The position numbers were made by a program, and so were the translations under genes. The notes under the pieces were generated by a model. That model was not told the origin of the DNA, made no database searches, and was given only the letters and a program-made list of their open reading frames with translations. A stretch of 64,000 bases of DNA from Streptomyces ferrugineus (GTDB taxonomy: Bacteria; Actinomycetota; Actinomycetes; Streptomycetales; Streptomycetaceae). The DNA lies in assembly GCF_015160855.1 (NCBI RefSeq), contig NZ_CP063373.1:992001-1056000 (forward strand), in the 5' to 3' direction. Positions 14,333-21,846 of the stretch are shown one piece after another (position 1 is the first letter of the stretch; every line of letters begins with the position of its first letter).

Positions 14333-16500
14333 GATGACGCTCCTTGAGTGGTTCGGGCCTCGGCACGAGCGACACCTGCGCGGAAGCCGTTGAGCAGGGA
14401 AGAGACAGCGGGACGGGCGGGTGGGAGTGTGGTGGTGGGGTCCTCGGTGGGGGTGAGGAGACGCCCGGGGAGGGCCAGGAGGGCGGACAGGCCGCCGCCG
14501 GGGGTGTCGAAGAGCTGGACCTGGGTGCCGTCGCCGAGGCGGTGGGAGAGTCGGCCGACGACGAGGTGGCCGAGGTAGCGGGCGGGTGCCGCGAGGAGGG
14601 CCTGATCCCCGGAGTCGGAGAAGCGGGCGTGGGCGCGTTCCTTGTCGGCCGCGGACATGCCGACACCGTGGTCGACGACGGCGAAGCAGTACGTGTCGTC
14701 CTCGGTGTCGTACCAGCCGTGCACCTCGACCGGTTCGGTCGGTGGCGAGAAGGTCAGGCCGTTCTCGATGAGTTCGGCCAGGAGGTGGGCGACATCGGCG
14801 ACGGCGTGCCCGCGCACCCGCACCGGTTCCACGGTCGCGATCAGCACCCGTCGGTACTGCTCGACCTCGGCGACGGCGGACTGCACGACCTCCAGCGCGC
14901 CGGCCGGCGCTGCCGTGGGCCGCGGCTGGTTGTGCCCGGCCAGCACCAGCAGGTTTTCGGCGTTGCGGCGCATCCGGGTGGCGAGGTGGTCGAGTTCGAA
15001 GAGTTCGGCGAGGGCGTCCGGGTCGAGTTCCTGGCGTTCCAGGCGGGTGATGAGCCCGAGTTGGCGCCGTACGAGGTTCTGGTTGCGGCGGCCGAGATTG
15101 GCGAGCGACTCGGTGGTGGTGCGGCGCAAGCCGGCCTGCTGGGCGGCGAGGCGCAGGGCGGTGTGTTCCACCTGCCGCAGGGACGCCGCGACCTCGGTGA
15201 TCTCGGCCGCGCCGTTCCGGAGGCGTGCATCGGGAGAATCCAGGGCATCTGGGGTATCCGGGGCACCTGAGGCACCCGGGGTGTTCGTCGCCAGCAGGTG
15301 TTCCACCTGGTCCGGTGGGGACTGCTGGATCCGGGCGACGGCCTGGGGCAGCCGGTGCCGTGCCACGTCGTGGGCGGCCTCGGCGAGCGCACCGAGCGGG
15401 CGGGTGAGGGAGCGGGAGGCGAACGCCGCCAGGCCTGCGAGGAGGGCGGCCACCAGCATGCCCGCCGCGAGGTAGGCCGCGAGGCCCGTCTCGGCGTCGT
15501 GGCTGAGCCGGTCGGCCCGGCCCCGCACATCGGCACCGACCGACCGCTGGACGGCGTACAGGTCGTCGACGAGTACGGTCATCGCATCCCACCAGGTGCC
15601 GGCGTCCACGCGCAGCACGGAACCGTCGGTGGCGTCCTTCGCCCGGTTCTCGTAGGCGGTGGCCCGCTTGGCGTCCGCGGTCTCGAAGGCGTGCGACAGG
15701 GCCGTGCGCTGGGGCTGGGTGGCGACCTGCCGGAAGCGGGCCAGGGCGGCGACGCGGGTGGCGCGGACCTCGGTGAAGGCGAGGTACTCGCGGCCGTGAA
15801 AGGTGCCCTCGGCGAACACGCCGTTGAGCAGCCCGCGTTCGAGGGCGACGGATTCCTTGGCCGCGGCCAGTTCTCTCAACGCTGCCAGCCCGTCGCTCAG
15901 TTGCCGGTCGGTGCCCGTCGCCGTCCTGGCCACCGGGTCGACGGCGTTGAGGGCGTTGATGGCGGTGGTGTAGAAGGTGAGGGTCTCGGCCCGGTCGGCG
16001 GTGCCGCGGTCGGCAGCGGTACGGATGCCGGCGAGGTCCGCCAAGTGGCGCAGGACGACGTCCTTGACCGCGCTGTCGTCGCGTATGCCGGGCAGCGCCG
16101 CGTCCACGCGCGTCCGCGTAGCGGTCAGCGGTGTGCGGAACCGCTTCTCCCCGCCCAACAGGCCGTTGGTCAGGCCGCGTTCGCGTTGCAGCTGATGCAC
16201 CAGGGACTGGACCCGCAGGCTGAGGCCGACCTCGGCACGTGTCGTCCGGGCGTCGTCGAGGGCCTCGGCGCGACCCTGCACGGCGAGACCGGCGACCGCC
16301 AGCAGCAGGCAGATCGGGACCGTGATGACCACCGCCACCCGGCCCCTGATGCTGCGCCATCCGGGCACCGGCCGACGGTCGGGGGCCGTACGGCCACCGC
16401 GGCGGCGCACGGAACGGCCGGGTCGGCCCCTGCCTAACCGTCCCTCACCGATTGCGGCGAGTCTGCCGAGCGGCTGCCGTACCAGCTCCCACACCCTCAT
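14329..16500 (-). CDS. NIT-domain sensor histidine-kinase-like protein (CvnA-like)
   Basis: A 723-residue membrane sensor. A basic N-terminus precedes TM1 (about 55-75, VAVVITVPICLLLAVAGLAV). An extracytoplasmic nitrate/nitrite-sensing NIT-type helical domain runs from about 80 to 325 (SLVHQLQRERGLTNGLLGG is its hallmark). TM2 lies near 335-360, then a HAMP-like segment, a helical dimerisation region (RNQNLVRRQLGLITRLERQE) and a HATPase domain with HLLAELIENGLTFSPP (N box), VVDHGVGMS (G1) and a degenerate G2. The phospho-accepting histidine motif is not classical, as usual for CvnA proteins. A short Pro/Asp/Ala-rich microrepeat (GAPDTPDALDSPDA) sits between HAMP and kinase core. It is cotranscribed with the roadblock gene. 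Confidence 0.9.
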   Translation of the reverse strand: MRVWELVRQPLGRLAAIGEGRLGRGRPGRSVRRRGGRTAPDRRPVPGWRSIRGRVAVVITVPICLLLAVAGLAVQGRAEALDDARTTRAEVGLSLRVQSLVHQLQRERGLTNGLLGGEKRFRTPLTATRTRVDAALPGIRDDSAVKDVVLRHLADLAGIRTAADRGTADRAETLTFYTTAINALNAVDPVARTATGTDRQLSDGLAALRELAAAKESVALERGLLNGVFAEGTFHGREYLAFTEVRATRVAALARFRQVATQPQRTALSHAFETADAKRATAYENRAKDATDGSVLRVDAGTWWDAMTVLVDDLYAVQRSVGADVRGRADRLSHDAETGLAAYLAAGMLVAALLAGLAAFASRSLTRPLGALAEAAHDVARHRLPQAVARIQQSPPDQVEHLLATNTPGASGAPDTPDALDSPDARLRNGAAEITEVAASLRQVEHTALRLAAQQAGLRRTTTESLANLGRRNQNLVRRQLGLITRLERQELDPDALAELFELDHLATRMRRNAENLLVLAGHNQPRPTAAPAGALEVVQSAVAEVEQYRRVLIATVEPVRVRGHAVADVAHLLAELIENGLTFSPPTEPVEVHGWYDTEDDTYCFAVVDHGVGMSAADKERAHARFSDSGDQALLAAPARYLGHLVVGRLSHRLGDGTQVQLFDTPGGGLSALLALPGRLLTPTEDPTTTLPPARPAVSSLLNGFRAGVARAEARTTQGASS

Positions 16501-16610
16501 ACGTCACGAAGCTAGTCCGACCGCCGTGCCGGGCGGTTTCCCCACTGTTAGGCGCGTGGGAAGTTCGGTTGCGCTGCTCTCACAGCGAGGGCCAAGAGGC
16601 TGTGACCGTC

Positions 16611-16650
16611 GCGAAGAGGAACGAAGAGGAACGAAGAGGAACGAAGAGGA
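16611..16650 (+). repeat. Four tandem copies of a 10-bp purine-rich unit
   Basis: The unit ACGAAGAGGA is repeated four times head to tail (first copy starts GC). Each unit contains a GAGGA that looks like a ribosome binding site, and an ATG follows immediately at 16651. The short frame from that ATG (to 16833) has no recognisable product. The repeat could be a slippage-prone spacer or a leader-peptide start. Confidence 0.6.
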
Positions 16651-16829
16651 ATGCCAGTGGCTGACCGACATCGGTCTGGCCTGAGCGCCCGGCCGCTTCT
16701 CGCTGTCCGTGCCGCGTTGCCGCAGGAAGGGGCGTCAGGACAGGGGCGGCACTGGGACGTCCTCCAAGTCGAAGGTGCCGCACGCCATGTCGCCGGGCGC
16801 GTTCGCGACCCACTGACTCCGGCCCGCCC

Positions 16830-16860
16830 TTGACCTCAAGTTAACTTGAGATTTTACGTT
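16830..16860 (+). promoter_or_regulatory. SoxR-box promoter of the FMN reductase gene
   Basis: TTGACC (16830-16835) and TACGTT (16855-16860) are 19 bp apart, the stretched spacing typical of MerR-family-activated promoters. Between them lies the 18-bp dyad CCTCAAGTTAACTTGAGA (16834-16851). It differs by one base from the symmetric SoxR operator CCTCAAGTTAACTTGAGG known from Streptomyces. SoxR, activated by redox-cycling compounds, would therefore control the downstream gene. No soxR gene is in this window. Confidence 0.85.
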
Positions 16861-16915
16861 CGCACTGCGGTTTCTCCCGAACCGTTCTCCCGACCCACGG
16901 AATCGAGGTACTCCC

Positions 16916-17503
16916 ATGTCCCTGCCCTCTCTCAAGATCGGCGTCCTCATCGGCAGCGTCCGCCCCGGGCGGTTCGCCGACAAGGTGGCCCGGTGGTTCG
17001 TGGGCGAGATCGGGCGCCGTGACGACATGGAGACGCACGTCATCGACCTGTCCGAGCCCGCTCTCGCCGAGGAGCTCAAGCTCACCCTGGAGCGGTCCGA
17101 GGGGTCGGGTGACGCGCCGACGCTGGCGGAGCGTGTCGGCGGGCTCGACGGGTTCGTCGTCCTCACTCCCGAGTACAACCACGGCTACCCGGCCGCCCTC
17201 AAGCTGGCCATCGACTACGTCTACCGGGAGTGGCGGGCCAAGCCGGTCGGCTTCGTCTCCTACGGCGGTATGGCCGGCGGACAGCGTGCCGTGGAGCAGC
17301 TCCGTCAGGTCTTCGCCGAGCTGCACGCCGTCACCCTGCGCGACACCGTCAGCTTTCATATGGCCTGGGAGCAGTTCGACGACGAGGGCCGCCCGCACGA
17401 CCGCGACGGCACCGCCAAGGCCGCCGCCGTACTGCTGGACCAGCTCGCCTGGTGGGGGATGACCCTGCGGGAGGGGCGGGCTGCCAGGGCGTACGACGGC
17501 TGA
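16916..17503 (+). CDS. NADPH-dependent FMN reductase family protein (probable SoxR target)
   Basis: The 195-residue flavodoxin-like protein begins at the ATG preceded by a weak GAGGTA site. It carries LKIGVLIGSVRPGRFADKVA (FMN phosphate loop), VVLTPEYNHGYPAALKLAID (the SPEYN-type flavin motif) and SYGGMAGGQRAVEQLRQVF. Members reduce flavins or quinones with NADPH. A SoxR box sits in its promoter; in S. coelicolor a member of this family (SCO2478, from memory) belongs to the SoxR regulon that answers redox-active antibiotics. The likely task is detoxifying quinone-like metabolites. Confidence 0.92.
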   Translation: MSLPSLKIGVLIGSVRPGRFADKVARWFVGEIGRRDDMETHVIDLSEPALAEELKLTLERSEGSGDAPTLAERVGGLDGFVVLTPEYNHGYPAALKLAIDYVYREWRAKPVGFVSYGGMAGGQRAVEQLRQVFAELHAVTLRDTVSFHMAWEQFDDEGRPHDRDGTAKAAAVLLDQLAWWGMTLREGRAARAYDG

Positions 17504-17554
17504 GGCCCCGGCCCGCCATGTCACCCCACCCCACCCGACCCGGCGGAACCGGCT

Positions 17555-17750
17555 GCCGCGTCGTTCCACCGCGACCCGTCCGAAGGCGGCCGCCACGTCT
17601 TTCCACCGCGACCCGGTCGAACCGGCCGTCACCTCATTCCACCGCGACCCACCCGACCCGGCGGAACCGGCGGCCACGTCACTCCACCGCAACCCGGCCG
17701 AAGGCGGCCGTCACGTCACTCCACCGCAACCCGGCCGAACCGACCCACCA
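17555..17750. repeat. Degenerate tandem repeat overlapping the IclR gene 3' end
   Basis: The motif TCCACCGC(G/A)ACCC followed by a GAACCGGC- or GAAGGCGG-type block and CGTCAC(G/C)TCA occurs five to six times at intervals of roughly 36-45 bases. The right-most copy encodes the last residues and stop of the IclR-family protein (GRFGRVAVE), so the array looks like repeated copies of that gene end. It fills the gap between two converging genes. Confidence 0.6.
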
Positions 17751-19404
17751 CCCGCAGCTCGCCCTCCACCCGCCCCGCCGTCTCCATCAGCTCCGGCAGT
17801 ACCTCCCGCTCGCACTCCTCCACGGACCGCCGAGCCGCGTGCATGGCCACGTTCATCGCGGCGACCACCCGGCCCGTCCGGTCCCGTACCGGTACCGCCA
17901 CCGATCGCAGGCCCGCCTCCAACTCCTCGTCGACCAGGGCGTATCCGCGGGCTCGGATGTCCGACAGGGCGCTCGCCAGTGCCGCGGGATCCGTGATCGT
18001 GCGCGGGGTCAGCGGGCGCAGCGGCTCGGCTCCCGGTGGTGTCGACTGGCCTCCCTCTCCCCTCAGGTCCGCCAGCAGCACCCGCCCCAGCGATGTCGCA
18101 TACGCCGGCAGTCTCGTGCCGACCGTGATGTTGACGCTCATCACGCGGGTGGTGGCGGCCCGGGCGAGGTACTGGATCTCCTCGCCCGAGGAAGTCAGCA
18201 CCGCCAGGGACGCCGACTCGTGGACGCGGTCGGCCAGATCGGCCAGGTGGGGGGCCGCGATCTGGGCGAGGGGCGTGCGGGACAGGGGCGGGTAGCCGAG
18301 GGACAGTACCCGGGGAGTCAGGGCGAAGGCGCGGCTGCCCGACTGAGTGACCAGGCCCAGGTGCTCGTAGGTGATGAGGGCCCTGCGGGCGGTCGCGCGG
18401 GCCAGTCCCGTCGCGCGGGACACGTCGGTCAGCGTCAGCTGCGAGCGGCCCTCGCCGAACGCGGTCAGTACGGTCAGCCCGCGCGCCAGTGACTCCACGA
18501 ACTCCCGGCCCAGTTCCTGCTTCGAGGCGCCCGTCCAGGTCGCCAGACCCGCCGGACCCGGGCCGGGGCTCGGGGCCGGGGCCTCGCGCAGTGCGCGTTC
18601 CATCTCCGCCACCGACGTGCGCAGTCGGGGCAGGAGCGTCTCGCGCAGGTCGGCGGCCGTGTGCCGGCTGGTGTGGCTCACCACGCTCGCCACGCAGGCG
18701 ATGCGGCCGCCCGCCCGGGGGTCCCTGACGGGTGCGGACACCGCGACCAGCCCGGGCTCGATGAGCTGGTCGTCCAGTGCCCAGCCGTCGCCCCCCGCCC
18801 GCGCCACCCGGTGCTCGAAGTCCTCGTCGGAGGACGGGTGGTGCACCTGCCACGGTACGGCCGGAAAGCCCCGGTCCTCCGGGTCGGCCGCCCGGCGCTC
18901 GCGCCACGCCCGCCACTGCGCGTCCGTCCACTCCGTCGCGAACAGTGGGCCGGGCGCGGTGCGTTCGGCCGGGAGCAGGTCGCCGATGCGGAAGCTGAGG
19001 GACATCGCGCGGCGGCGGGTCGCCTGGTGGATGAAGCGGATGCCGTCGCGGTCGGCGACCGCCAGCGACACCGACTCGTCCAGTTCGTCGGCGAGCGCGT
19101 CCGCGGGGGAGGACAGGAGGTCCGGCAGGCCGAGGGCGGCCAGGTAGGCGTTGCCCAGTTCCATGACGCGCGGCGCCAGGACGATGTCGCGGCCGTCGAA
19201 GCGGACGTATCCCATGCGCGCGAGCGTGGACGCGATCCGGTCCACCGTCGAGCGCGCGAGACCGGTGCTCCGTTCCAGCGCGCTCGCGCTCAGCGTCCCG
19301 CCGGCCTCCGTCAGCCGCCGCAGCACCGCCACCCCCCGGATCAGCGGCGTGACCGCCTCCGCCGGTACGGCACGGTCGTCGTCCAGGGTCGTCTTCGCGG
19401 GCAT
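17716..19404 (-). CDS. Tandem-duplicated IclR-family transcriptional regulator
   Basis: The 562-residue protein contains two complete IclR units, whereas the family is normally about 260 residues. Unit one has its helix-turn-helix near 20-80 (IRGVAVLRRLTEAGG, SALERSTGLARSTVDRI) and effector domain to about 265. Unit two has a second HTH near 310-370 (SLARGLTVLTAFGEG, LTDVSRATGLARATARRAL) and effector domain to the end (VGTRLPAYATSLGRVLLA, ARGYALVDEELEAGLRSVAVPV). The ATG at 19402-19404 has GGAGAG five bases upstream; an open extension to 19524 is not supported. Double IclR proteins are known in actinomycetes, often for aromatic-acid catabolism, but no catabolic genes are adjacent, so the ligand is unknown. 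Confidence 0.88.
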   Translation of the reverse strand: MPAKTTLDDDRAVPAEAVTPLIRGVAVLRRLTEAGGTLSASALERSTGLARSTVDRIASTLARMGYVRFDGRDIVLAPRVMELGNAYLAALGLPDLLSSPADALADELDESVSLAVADRDGIRFIHQATRRRAMSLSFRIGDLLPAERTAPGPLFATEWTDAQWRAWRERRAADPEDRGFPAVPWQVHHPSSDEDFEHRVARAGGDGWALDDQLIEPGLVAVSAPVRDPRAGGRIACVASVVSHTSRHTAADLRETLLPRLRTSVAEMERALREAPAPSPGPGPAGLATWTGASKQELGREFVESLARGLTVLTAFGEGRSQLTLTDVSRATGLARATARRALITYEHLGLVTQSGSRAFALTPRVLSLGYPPLSRTPLAQIAAPHLADLADRVHESASLAVLTSSGEEIQYLARAATTRVMSVNITVGTRLPAYATSLGRVLLADLRGEGGQSTPPGAEPLRPLTPRTITDPAALASALSDIRARGYALVDEELEAGLRSVAVPVRDRTGRVVAAMNVAMHAARRSVEECEREVLPELMETAGRVEGELRVVGRFGRVAVE

Positions 19405-19516
19405 CGGCTCTCCGTACGGCGTTCGCGGCAGCCCTAACCGTAATGCGATCCACGCGCGCGTACGGCGATCAGGGCGCCCGTCCGCGCACGCCCCCGCGCA
19501 CGCCCCCGCTCCCGGC

Positions 19517-20797
19517 CTACTCACGGCTCACCCGCACCCGGTACGCGCCCGTCAGGTCCACCCCCACCACCGCCACCCGCACCCCCCGCTTCTCGTCCAC
19601 GAACTCCTCCCCGGGCCCGAACGTGGCGTCCGACAGTTCGGCGTGGACGTTCGGGCTGCGGGTGCAGCCCCCGCTGTCCTCGCGGGAGTCGAGGACCTTC
19701 ACCGGGCCCATCCCGGTGTCCACGTCCGCGTCGACCTTGTAGACCAGGACGCCGGGGCGGCAGACGGCCTCGTCGTTGCCCTCGCGGGTGCGCAGTTCGA
19801 GGGCGTAGCCGGTGCGGCGGTTCAGCGGGACGAAGACCAGCTTCGGGCCGCCCTCGCGGGCCAGCGGCGTCAGCACGTACTCGGCCGTGCCGCGGCCGGC
19901 CGCGCACCGCACCTGTGCGTCGTCCAGCCAGGACAGCTTCCACTTGTGCCAGCCCAGCAGGTCGTTGTTGGCCCCCCAGTCCTCGCTCATGATGTCCCAG
20001 TGGCCGACCGCGCCCCCGCCCTCGGCGGTGTACAGGTCGGGCAGGCCGAAGACATGGCCGTTCTCGTGCGGGAGGACACGGTAGCCGGTGCGGTGGTAGG
20101 TGCCGGAGCCGTCGTCCTGGCGGGAGTAGACGAAGGACGCGTTGGCCACCGAGACGCCGTCGGCGACCGGGGCCTCGGCGTTGCCGGCGAAGGTCACCGA
20201 CAGGACCGTGTCCAGGGCGGAGGGGCCGGCGTTCGGTGTCACCAGCACGTTCAGGAAGTCGTACGACCGGAAGTCCACCTTGGGATCGGCGGCGACCACG
20301 ATGTCCTCGACCAGCTTCCGGTACCCGGGGTCGAAGGGCGCGCCGCGCTCTATGCCGTACGCCCGGAAGGACTTGGGCATGCGCAGCCAGCCGCGGATCG
20401 GTGTCTCGGGGCGGTAGTCGAGGCGGCCGTAGGAGCTGGTGCGGTACCAGTCCCGGGTCTGGGGGAAGAACTCGGCGAAACGGTCGAGGGCGCGGCCGCG
20501 GCCGGGTGTGTCGGGGAAGTCGACCATCAGGGTGAGGCCGCGGACGGTGCCGGTGGAGCGGGCGTAACCGCGGGCCGTCGGTATGCCCTCGGACATCTGG
20601 ACCGTCGAGCGGCCGCTGATCATGCAGGGGCGCAGGGCCGAGGGGTGCTCCGGGGAGACCGGGCCGGCTCCGGCCACCGTCGAGGTGCCCGCCGTGAGGT
20701 GCCCGGTGCCCGCCGAGGTGCTGACCGCCAGGGTCAGCACGGCGACGGAGGCGAGGGCGGCCACACGGCGGGGGCGTATCCGGCGGTTCGGCTGCAT
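19517..20797 (-). CDS. Secreted M6-family metalloprotease
   Basis: This 426-residue protein has a signal sequence (RRIRPRRVAALASVAVLTLAVSTSA, about residues 5-30) and an M6 (immune inhibitor A-like) peptidase domain. Conserved features are LTLMVDFPDTPG, FFPQTRDWYRTSSYGRLDY, the zinc site HENGHVFGLPDLY (HExxH with the third ligand in the GLPDLY tail) and the Met-turn GHWDIMSEDWGA. The C-terminal part is beta-rich, with GYALELRTREGNDE and an immunoglobulin-like end. It is predicted to be an extracellular endoprotease. It is transcribed alone towards the IclR gene. Confidence 0.9.
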   Translation of the reverse strand: MQPNRRIRPRRVAALASVAVLTLAVSTSAGTGHLTAGTSTVAGAGPVSPEHPSALRPCMISGRSTVQMSEGIPTARGYARSTGTVRGLTLMVDFPDTPGRGRALDRFAEFFPQTRDWYRTSSYGRLDYRPETPIRGWLRMPKSFRAYGIERGAPFDPGYRKLVEDIVVAADPKVDFRSYDFLNVLVTPNAGPSALDTVLSVTFAGNAEAPVADGVSVANASFVYSRQDDGSGTYHRTGYRVLPHENGHVFGLPDLYTAEGGGAVGHWDIMSEDWGANNDLLGWHKWKLSWLDDAQVRCAAGRGTAEYVLTPLAREGGPKLVFVPLNRRTGYALELRTREGNDEAVCRPGVLVYKVDADVDTGMGPVKVLDSREDSGGCTRSPNVHAELSDATFGPGEEFVDEKRGVRVAVVGVDLTGAYRVRVSRE

Positions 20798-20992
20798 GCA
20801 TGGGCCCTTTCAGTCCATGGCAGCCGCCGGACTGCGTGCTGCACCCTCTCGATCACCCTGTGTCGAGGGGTGCGCGGGCGCGCGCTGGATGAGACCGAAC
20901 GTGGGTTCTTCGCCGAAAAGGGTGTGATCTAGGCCACGTGGAATATTTTCCGGACGGGGAAATAACCGGGGACCCTCTCCCCGTTTAGCCAT

Positions 20993-21015
20993 GTGTCCGA
21001 GCGAAACGGGGACAC
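20993..21015 (+). promoter_or_regulatory. Dyad upstream of the TetR gene
   Basis: GTGTCC (20993-20998) and GGACAC (21010-21015) form a 6-bp inverted repeat with an 11-base spacer, 40 bases before the GTG start. It lies in a notable AT-richer stretch (20938-20970) and could be an autoregulatory TetR operator. Confidence 0.3.
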
Positions 21016-21054
21016 CTTCCCCGGATCGCCGCCCAGCAGCATCAGGAGTGCACC

Positions 21055-21699
21055 GTGCAGACCGTGACCCCCGTACCGCGCAAGGCGCCCCGGCCGCGCG
21101 CCGACGCCCTGCGCAACCGGGAGCGGATCGTCAGCGCCGCCCAGGAGATGTTCGTCGAGTTCGGCCCGGACGCGCCGCTCGACGAGATCGCCCGCCGGGC
21201 CGGCGTCGGCAACGCCACGGTGTACCGCAACTTCCCCGACCGCGACGCGCTCGTCCGCGAGGTCGTCTGCTCCGTCATGGACCGTACGACGGCGGCGGCC
21301 GAGCTCGCGCTCGCGGAGACCGGGGATGCCTTCGGGGCCCTGGAGCGCTTTGTGCACACCGCCGCCGATGAGCGGATCAGCGCGCTGTGCCCGATGATCC
21401 AGAGCACGTTCGACAAGAACCACCCGGATCTGGAGGCGTCGCGGGAGCGGACCGAGCAGCTCATCGGGGCGATCATGGACCGCGCCAAGGCGGCCGGCCA
21501 GCTCCGCTCCGACGTGGACGTCGGTGACCTCATGCTCGCCGTGGCCCAGCTCAGCCGGCCGCCGGCCGGTACCGGGTGCCAGATCGCCGACCGCTTCGTC
21601 CACCGCCATCTTCAGCTGTTCCTGGACGGACTGCGGGCCCCGGCCCCTTCGGTCCTGCCGGGCGCGGCGCTGACCATGGAGGACCTGCGCAAGGCCTGA
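21055..21699 (+). CDS. TetR-family transcriptional regulator
   Basis: 214 residues from a GTG behind AGGAG (21043-21047). The N-terminal HTH spans about residues 20-67: RERIVSAAQEMFVEFG, PLDEIARRAGVGNATVYRNFPDRDALV. The ligand domain has ALERFVHTAADERI and a C-terminal helix with FVHRHLQLFLDGLRAP, as in TetR proteins of the transcriptional-regulator C_33/SACE-like group. It stands 147 bases upstream of a DHA2 exporter on the same strand, so it most likely represses that exporter and itself until a drug-like ligand binds. Confidence 0.9.
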   Translation: MQTVTPVPRKAPRPRADALRNRERIVSAAQEMFVEFGPDAPLDEIARRAGVGNATVYRNFPDRDALVREVVCSVMDRTTAAAELALAETGDAFGALERFVHTAADERISALCPMIQSTFDKNHPDLEASRERTEQLIGAIMDRAKAAGQLRSDVDVGDLMLAVAQLSRPPAGTGCQIADRFVHRHLQLFLDGLRAPAPSVLPGAALTMEDLRKA

Positions 21700-21777
21700 C
21701 CGATCAGTTCAGAGCGCGACAGCAGTCACCACACCGAATGCCACCGGCCGTCACAGCCGACGAGCCGTCCCCTTAAT

Positions 21778-21820
21778 CAGTCTTTCTCCGTCCAGTCAGT
21801 CTTTCTCCGTCTTTTTCCGT
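21778..21820 (+). repeat. Direct repeat in the exporter leader
   Basis: CAGTCTTTCTCCGT occurs at 21778-21791 and 21797-21810, followed by a partial third copy CTTTTTCCGT (21811-21820). The pyrimidine-rich repeats sit 27-69 bases before the exporter start, in the region expected to hold the promoter or leader. Confidence 0.55.
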
Positions 21821-21846
21821 CACGAAGTCCCGAAGTGGGTACACCC

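Noticed and set aside
16735..16835. Possible end of a small minus-strand gene (NAPGDMACGTFDLEDVPVPP), similar to an APGDM stretch near 1050
   Set aside because: The similarity between the two places is only about 16 bases and neither has a full gene around it.
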